From Bacteroidia bacterium (GTDB lineage Bacteria > Bacteroidota > Bacteroidia > Flavobacteriales > Flavobacteriaceae), in contig JAHHLF010000004.1 in the NCBI GenBank assembly GCA_018679315.1, forward strand, positions 1 to 10,117: a DNA stretch of 10,117 nucleotides, given 5' to 3'. Shown here piece by piece: positions 6,425 through 10,117 of this stretch. Every line of letters starts with the position of its first letter. Position 1 is the first letter of the stretch. The notes under the pieces were generated by a model. That model did not search any database. It worked only from the letters and a program-made list of their open reading frames with translations, and was not told the DNA's origin. A program made the position numbers and the translations under genes.

Positions 6425-6895
6425 ATGAATGAAATAGAACGAGTAGTTGCAAATGCAGCAGATTGCTTTGATGGCAAACCCTGGTATGGAACATCAACGA
6501 TGTCTATTATTGATATGGTCTCGTATTCTCAGGTAAATATCCGTCCGGAGGGCTTTTCAAAATCTATAGCGGGATTGCTGAGACATATGATCGCCTGGCG
6601 CGTATTTACAATCAAGAGACTGAGAGGGTTGGCAGAATTTACAATTGATTCGAAAAGCGCGGAAAACTGGAATTCATCGAATGTCACTGAAAAGGAATGG
6701 AAGGGCTTGCTCAAGCTCTTAAAGAAGACTCAGGAGGCACTTGTAGATGCATTTGAAAATTTACAAAGTGAGAACTTGACGCAAGGTGTTCCAGGTTCAA
6801 TTTATAACATGGACTATCTTATTCGGGGAATTATCCAACATGATGTATACCATCTGGGTCAGATCGCTGTTTTGAAAGATATTATTGAATCCTGA
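6425..6895 (+). CDS. DinB-family protein (four-helix-bundle, metal-binding)
   Basis: A 156-residue protein with the DinB/YfiT-like four-helix bundle. The three histidines that hold a metal in this family can be placed: His54 in LLRHMIAW, and His139 and His143 in the C-terminal IIQHDVYHLGQIAVLK, the clearest signature (HxxxHxGQ). Helices run at about 1-14, 43-70, 88-113 and 129-152. The middle segment NWNSSNVTEKEW is typical of the loop before helix three. Some family members are thiol transferases acting with bacillithiol or mycothiol; others are DNA-damage-inducible with unknown activity. No specific substrate can be named. It ends a tightly spaced run (gaps of 11, 2 and 7 bases) from the DUF4230 gene. 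The longest gap of the window follows it. Confidence 0.85.
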   Translation: MNEIERVVANAADCFDGKPWYGTSTMSIIDMVSYSQVNIRPEGFSKSIAGLLRHMIAWRVFTIKRLRGLAEFTIDSKSAENWNSSNVTEKEWKGLLKLLKKTQEALVDAFENLQSENLTQGVPGSIYNMDYLIRGIIQHDVYHLGQIAVLKDIIES

Positions 6896-6946
6896 TTATT
6901 CTATTGTAGGCTTTTTACATGGATATCATGAAATCGATCGGCTTTT

Positions 6947-6985
6947 AACCGCAAATAGATGAGAAAATTGACGCAGTGAAGAACC
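6947..6985 (+). repeat. Possible remnant of a 12-base periodic repeat in the DinB-receiver gap
   Basis: Three loosely similar 12-base blocks (CGCAAATAG, GAGAAAATTG and ACGCAGTG cores) follow each other in the 198-base gap 6896-7093. They recall the degenerate CGCAAATA/CGCAGATA tracts found between bacterial genes. Similarity between units is weak. The rest of the gap shows no gene and no GC-rich hairpin followed by T's. Confidence 0.25.
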
Positions 6986-7058
6986 TAATCCCTATAAAAG
7001 TCCCGCCGGTCTATACTTAATGTTCATTCGTCGATACCAAAAATGATAAATGCGCTGG

Positions 7059-7077
7059 GTTTACCATTTTTGTAAAC
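7059..7077. promoter_or_regulatory. Inverted repeat upstream of the lone receiver gene
   Basis: Perfect 6-base arms, GTTTAC (7059-7064) and GTAAAC (7072-7077), surround a 7-base T-rich centre and end 16 bases before the ATG. The size suits a dimeric repressor or activator site overlapping the promoter region. It is AT-rich and not followed by a T run, so it does not look like a terminator. Its role is inferred. Confidence 0.35.
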
Positions 7078-7093
7078 TTAACCCAACTAAAAA

Positions 7094-7495
7094 ATGAATA
7101 TACTTTTTATTGAAGACGACCAAATCGAAGGCATGAAATTGCAGCGTACCGTATCCAATCTCGGCATGCGTCATACTATTAAAATCGCCCAGAACGGTGA
7201 AGAAGCGCTAGAGCTGCTTCAAGACCCTCATGCACTTCCGGATCTGATCCTTCTGGATCTGAATATGCCACGGATGAACGGCATAGAATTCTTGTCGAGA
7301 ATAAAGAATAATGAAGCGCAGAAATATCTACCGACAGTCATATTAACTACGTCTATGAACAGGGAAGATCTATTGGAATGTTATCGCATTGGGATAGCAG
7401 GTTATGTGATAAAACCCTTGAAATATGAAGATTATGAAACGAAATTACAACGGGTTTTGGAATACTGGGAGGTCAATGAATTGGTAAAACCCTAA
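7094..7495 (+). CDS. Stand-alone response regulator receiver protein, Rcp1-like
   Basis: A 133-residue protein made of one receiver domain with no output domain. Seen: the acidic pocket Glu7-Asp8-Asp9 in ILFIEDDQ, the phosphoacceptor Asp55 in LILLDLNMPRMNG, the switch Thr85/Thr86 in VILTTS, and the conserved Lys107 in YVIKPL. The set is complete, so it should accept phosphate. The extended C-terminal helix and NGEEALELL pattern are those of the Rcp1-like receivers that take phosphate from phytochrome-type and PAS kinases. It lies 76 bases upstream of the H-NOX gene. Its leader shares a spaced motif with that gene's leader. Without an output domain it must act by protein contact or as a phosphate shuttle; the Hpt gene downstream favours the shuttle role, which is an inference. 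Confidence 0.93.
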   Translation: MNILFIEDDQIEGMKLQRTVSNLGMRHTIKIAQNGEEALELLQDPHALPDLILLDLNMPRMNGIEFLSRIKNNEAQKYLPTVILTTSMNREDLLECYRIGIAGYVIKPLKYEDYETKLQRVLEYWEVNELVKP

Positions 7496-7545
7496 CAATA
7501 ATCTTGATTTCACAACATAAATTTCAGCCCGTCTTCCATTTTTCC

Positions 7546-7553
7546 TACTTTTA
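7546..7553 (+). promoter_or_regulatory. Candidate -7 element for the H-NOX operon
   Basis: TACTTTTA matches TAnnTTTG except for the last base and lies 18 bases before the ATG at 7572. A TTTC at 7522-7525, 20 bases upstream, is the best -33 candidate. It lies inside the leader shared with the upstream receiver gene (CCATTTTT at 7536-7543 and AACTAAAA at 7557-7564). Confidence 0.35.
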
Positions 7554-7571
7554 TTTAACTAAAATCCGACT

Positions 7572-8114
7572 ATGAAAGGCATAGTTTTCACAGAATTCCT
7601 GGAACTTGTTGAGTCCGAATTCGGGTTGGAGGTAGTTGATGCCATTATCGAAGAATCAGACTTGGAATCAGGTGGTATATACACCTCCGTTGGCACCTAT
7701 GATTTCAATGAAATGGTGCAGCTGCTCACCCGGCTCAGCGAGAAGGTCCAAACACCACCTGGAGATCTACTTCATGTATTTGGTCTATTTCTATTCTCCA
7801 GCTTGGGTAAGGCGCATCCAGAGGTAATCAAGGCCTATACCGAACCGATAGAATTATTGAATTCCATAGAAGATCATATTCACGTACATGTCAAAAAATT
7901 GTATCCGGATGCTGAGCTTCCAACGTTCAAGATCCTTAATAAAACAGACCATTCCATCACAATGGTCTACAATTCCTCCCGAGGCTTATACCGGCTCGCG
8001 CATGGGTTAATCCAAAAGACGTTCGAGCATTTTAACGGAAGTGCCAACATTTCCTATGAATTGCTAAAGCCAGACGGGACGGAGGTTAAATTCGATATTG
8101 TTCAAGATGGGTGA
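7572..8114 (+). CDS. H-NOX haem-binding nitric oxide sensor protein
   Basis: A 180-residue stand-alone H-NOX (HNOB) domain, full length for the family, which binds haem and reports NO to a partner protein. Seen: the MKG start, His104 in HIHVHVKKLYPDAELP aligning with the proximal haem ligand (His102 of the Thermoanaerobacter protein, His105 of guanylate cyclase beta-1), Pro117 at the haem-bending proline position, and YxSxR as Tyr133-Ser135-Arg137 holding the haem propionates. By hand alignment, the three O2-stabilising distal residues of the Thermoanaerobacter protein (Trp9, Asn74, Tyr140) are Phe9, Leu74 and Leu142 here. A nonpolar pocket predicts NO (and CO) binding without stable O2 binding. 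Its last 8 bases overlap the kinase gene, so the kinase is its likely partner. The ATG at 7572 begins the invariant MKG. Confidence 0.95.
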   Translation: MKGIVFTEFLELVESEFGLEVVDAIIEESDLESGGIYTSVGTYDFNEMVQLLTRLSEKVQTPPGDLLHVFGLFLFSSLGKAHPEVIKAYTEPIELLNSIEDHIHVHVKKLYPDAELPTFKILNKTDHSITMVYNSSRGLYRLAHGLIQKTFEHFNGSANISYELLKPDGTEVKFDIVQDG

Positions 8115-9705
8115 AACAAATAAGGTCCTTTTATTGAAAAAGGCGCTGGAACGCCAGAAAAAAGCCCGTTTTCAAGCTGAACGGATCTTAGAGGAGAAGT
8201 CCAAGCAACTCTACGACGTTACCCGACACCTGCAGAGTGTTAATGATCGTTTGGAGCACATATTAAACGAGAAAGCTTCCGAACTGGATGGTGTGTTTAT
8301 CAACATCATAGATCCGTACGTGATCATGGACCTCGAATTCAATGTGATCAATATGAATGCCTCAGCGAAGGAATTTTTGGGCTTCGACCATACGATAGAG
8401 CCACTCAATCTCTCCCAATTGGTCCATAATGACTATATGGAGTACACGGCTAAGTCCATAGCCACATTACTTGAAGTGGGCACATTAAAAAACTATCGTG
8501 CCAAAATAATCGTAGGCGACGGCACCGAAAAATTTGTGGAGGTCAATAGTAGTCTTATCTATGACAAGGAAAGGAATCCGATCGCGGCCCAGGGCATCAT
8601 CCGGGATATTACGCAGGAAACCGAAACCAAAGAATTGCTCGCCCAGCAGAATAAGGAATTGGATATCATCGTGGAGAATTCGCCTTTAGGTATTGTACTG
8701 ACCGATCAGGGGATTATAATTAAGACGAACCCTCGGTTTGTCCAGATGCTGGGTTTCGAGGAAGGAGAATTAATAGGACGCCATGTTCAGGAAATTTCTG
8801 CTCCCGGGGATATCGGCAATTCCGTCGAACTCATAAAGAAGATGAATTCCGGCGAGTTAGACAATTTCTCAATCGTCAAGAATTACCTGCGGAAGAATGG
8901 CAGTGAGCTAATGGCCAAGACTTCTGTAAACGCCTTTAAGAACAGACAGGGACAAGTAGAATACCAGGTAGCCATGGTTGAGGATATCACCGAACAGCGA
9001 AACCTGGAATTGCAAAAGGAGAAATTATTGAAAGAACTCGAGGCGAGCAACAAGGGTCTAAAAGAATACGCGCATATCGTGTCCCATGACCTGAAATCGC
9101 CTTTAAGGAGCATAAGCGCACTAGCAACCTGGCTGGGCGAGGACCATGAGGAGGTATTGAATGAAGATGGCTTGAATAACCTTCAGATGATGCAGGAAAA
9201 GATCGAGGCGATGGATACCCTTATTGATGGAATTTTGAAGTATTCCAGCATCGATCTTGCAAGTTTGGAAAACAACATCATCGACCTGAATGAGATCGTC
9301 AATGAAATCAGGGAGGTAATCTTTGTGCCTGACCATGTTCGCATTGTGATCCTGAACCCATTACCGGAGATTTGCGCCGACCGTACACGGATATACCAAC
9401 TCTTTCAGAATATTATTAGCAATGCCGTAAACCATATCGAAGCGGATGAAGGCCTGGTTAAAATAAGCAGTTCCGAATCTCCGACTCATTGGCATTTCAG
9501 GATCGAAGATAACGGAATCGGAATACCGAAGGAATATCACGATAAAATATTCAAGGTCTTCCAATCCCTTGACAACCAGAAGCATTCTTCGGGTATAGGT
9601 CTCTCGATCGTCCAGAAGATCGTAGATTTATATGAAGGGGAGATTATGTTGGAATCTGAAGTTGGAAAAGGCACAGTTTTTAATTTTACACTGAAGAAGA
9701 GTTAA
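8107..9705 (+). CDS. PAS-PAS sensor histidine kinase, putative H-NOX partner
   Basis: A 532-residue soluble kinase with no membrane segment. The ATG at 8107 is preferred to the in-frame TTG at 8098. Layout: an N-terminal charged coiled coil at about 1-60 with the core ARFQAERILEEKSKQLY; PAS 1 at about 60-172 ending in IIRDIT; PAS 2 at about 184-297 ending in VEDITEQ; HisKA with SHDLKSPL and phosphoacceptor His327; and an HATPase domain with the N box NIISNAVNH (435-443), G1 DNGIGI (468-473), F box FKVFQSL and G2 SGIGLS (495-500). All catalytic blocks are intact. No haem-ligating motif is obvious in either PAS domain. There is no fused receiver. The overlap with the H-NOX gene argues that NO-bound or NO-free H-NOX controls its autophosphorylation. 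The HisKA type is that of phytochrome-like kinases, which often use lone Rcp1-like receivers. Confidence 0.93.
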   Translation: MGETNKVLLLKKALERQKKARFQAERILEEKSKQLYDVTRHLQSVNDRLEHILNEKASELDGVFINIIDPYVIMDLEFNVINMNASAKEFLGFDHTIEPLNLSQLVHNDYMEYTAKSIATLLEVGTLKNYRAKIIVGDGTEKFVEVNSSLIYDKERNPIAAQGIIRDITQETETKELLAQQNKELDIIVENSPLGIVLTDQGIIIKTNPRFVQMLGFEEGELIGRHVQEISAPGDIGNSVELIKKMNSGELDNFSIVKNYLRKNGSELMAKTSVNAFKNRQGQVEYQVAMVEDITEQRNLELQKEKLLKELEASNKGLKEYAHIVSHDLKSPLRSISALATWLGEDHEEVLNEDGLNNLQMMQEKIEAMDTLIDGILKYSSIDLASLENNIIDLNEIVNEIREVIFVPDHVRIVILNPLPEICADRTRIYQLFQNIISNAVNHIEADEGLVKISSSESPTHWHFRIEDNGIGIPKEYHDKIFKVFQSLDNQKHSSGIGLSIVQKIVDLYEGEIMLESEVGKGTVFNFTLKKS

Positions 9706-10029
9706 ATGGAGATACCTAATCTTAAATCTATTGATGATCTTGCACATGGAGACCTTACTTTTAAGGCTAAGTTCATCCAGATCTTAAAAGAAGAATTTCC
9801 GATTGAGAAAGCGGAATACCTGGATAATATGAAGAAATGCAGGATGGAAGAATCTGCAAATAACGTCCACAAACTGAAACATAAATTGAGCATTCTTGGA
9901 TTATTTCAAGATTACGAGCTCGCCATAAAACATGAAGAAGCTCTGAACGAAGGGAATACTGAATACGCTGAAGAATTCTTGAATGTTCTGAAAAAAGTAG
10001 AGGAATTTATTATAAATATCGAATCATGA
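9706..10029 (+). CDS. Free-standing histidine phosphotransfer (Hpt) domain protein
   Basis: A 107-residue, helix-rich, acidic protein. The Hpt signature is ANNVHKLKHKLSILGL at residues 51-66, in which His55 is the likely phosphoacceptor (family pattern A-H-x-L-K-G-x-x-x-x-x-G). The usual Gly after L-K is replaced by His59, a deviation worth noting; Gly65 is kept. Surrounding helices at about 14-30, 32-46, 66-80 and 84-105 complete a four-helix bundle. Its ATG follows the kinase TAA without a gap, and its stop overlaps the next start as ATGA. It is thus translated with the kinase and the regulator. An Hpt protein carries phosphate from one receiver Asp to another, which implies a receiver upstream of it in the relay. 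The base composition of the gene is clearly more AT-rich than the kinase gene. Confidence 0.85.
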   Translation: MEIPNLKSIDDLAHGDLTFKAKFIQILKEEFPIEKAEYLDNMKKCRMEESANNVHKLKHKLSILGLFQDYELAIKHEEALNEGNTEYAEEFLNVLKKVEEFIINIES

Positions 10030-10117
10030 ATTGTATCATAATCGATGATGAAGCCGCAGCTCGGGCTATTTTAGAACAACTTTGCCATTTGTCAGAAGAA
10101 CTGGACCTGATCGAGGA
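10026..10117 (+). CDS. Response regulator, N-terminal fragment (probably LytTR type), runs off right edge
   Basis: Only 30 residues are visible, beginning MNCIIIDDEAAARAILEQLC. The first strand and the acidic pair Asp7-Asp8 with Glu9 define a CheY-like receiver domain. The CIIIDDE..AR opening is the usual start of LytR/AlgR (LytTR DNA-binding) regulators in Bacteroidota; the output domain itself lies outside the window, so this assignment is an inference. The start ATG at 10026 overlaps the Hpt stop (ATGA), showing tight coupling with the H-NOX, kinase and Hpt genes. It is the natural end point of the phosphate pathway and the likely transcriptional output of the NO-sensing system. Confidence 0.75.
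   Translation, partial: MNCIIIDDEAAARAILEQLCHLSEELDLIE

Noticed and set aside
6935..6952. Rho-independent terminator after the DinB gene
   Set aside because: The only pairing seen there is three G-C pairs (CGG/CCG) around an AT-rich loop, and no T run follows.
8107..9705. Haem-binding PAS domains or hybrid-kinase receiver in the kinase
   Set aside because: No FixL-like His motif was recognised in either PAS domain, and the protein ends right after the HATPase domain.

Overview
The window looks like chromosomal DNA of a member of the Bacteroidota, most likely a marine-type Flavobacteriia. The base composition is moderately AT-rich. Shine-Dalgarno sequences are almost absent and start codons sit in A-rich contexts. 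The gene content points the same way: a DUF4230 protein, a TonB-C-like lipoprotein, a ruvC-hemW-cyclase-DUF4230 string, an Rcp1-like lone receiver, and a LytTR-type regulator start. No rRNA, tRNA, insertion sequence, phage gene or CRISPR array was seen. There is no gene-free stretch longer than 300 bases; the largest gap is 6896-7093.

Left part (1-1839). The 5' portion of a histidine ammonia-lyase-family gene (minus strand, running off the left edge) is divergent from a YdjA-like nitroreductase. The nitroreductase converges tail-to-tail, with a 4-base stop-codon overlap, on a DUF456 membrane protein.

Middle part (1950-6895). This is a long plus-strand series of tightly packed genes: a TonB-C-like lipoprotein, ruvC (sharing one base with the preceding stop), a 70-bp non-coding tract of ten degenerate heptamers, hemW, a cyclase-family hydrolase, a DUF4230 membrane protein, a Dabb-domain lipoprotein, a YjbR/MmcQ protein and a DinB-like protein.

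Right part (7094-10117+). This is a signalling locus: a stand-alone Rcp1-like receiver, then an H-NOX haem sensor, a PAS-PAS histidine kinase, a free-standing Hpt protein and the start of a (probably LytTR) response regulator. The last four are physically coupled: an 8-base overlap, an abutting stop/start, and a 4-base ATGA overlap. The H-NOX keeps its haem ligand and YxSxR motif. Its three distal-pocket hydrogen-bonding positions are all nonpolar, which predicts a nitric oxide sensor that excludes O2. The kinase has no receiver of its own, yet the operon carries an Hpt protein. The upstream lone receiver, whose leader shares a spaced motif with the H-NOX leader, could be the missing middle step of a split phosphorelay: NO/H-NOX -> kinase His -> lone receiver Asp -> Hpt His -> output regulator Asp. 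This is the most interesting content of the window, and the phosphate route is inference.
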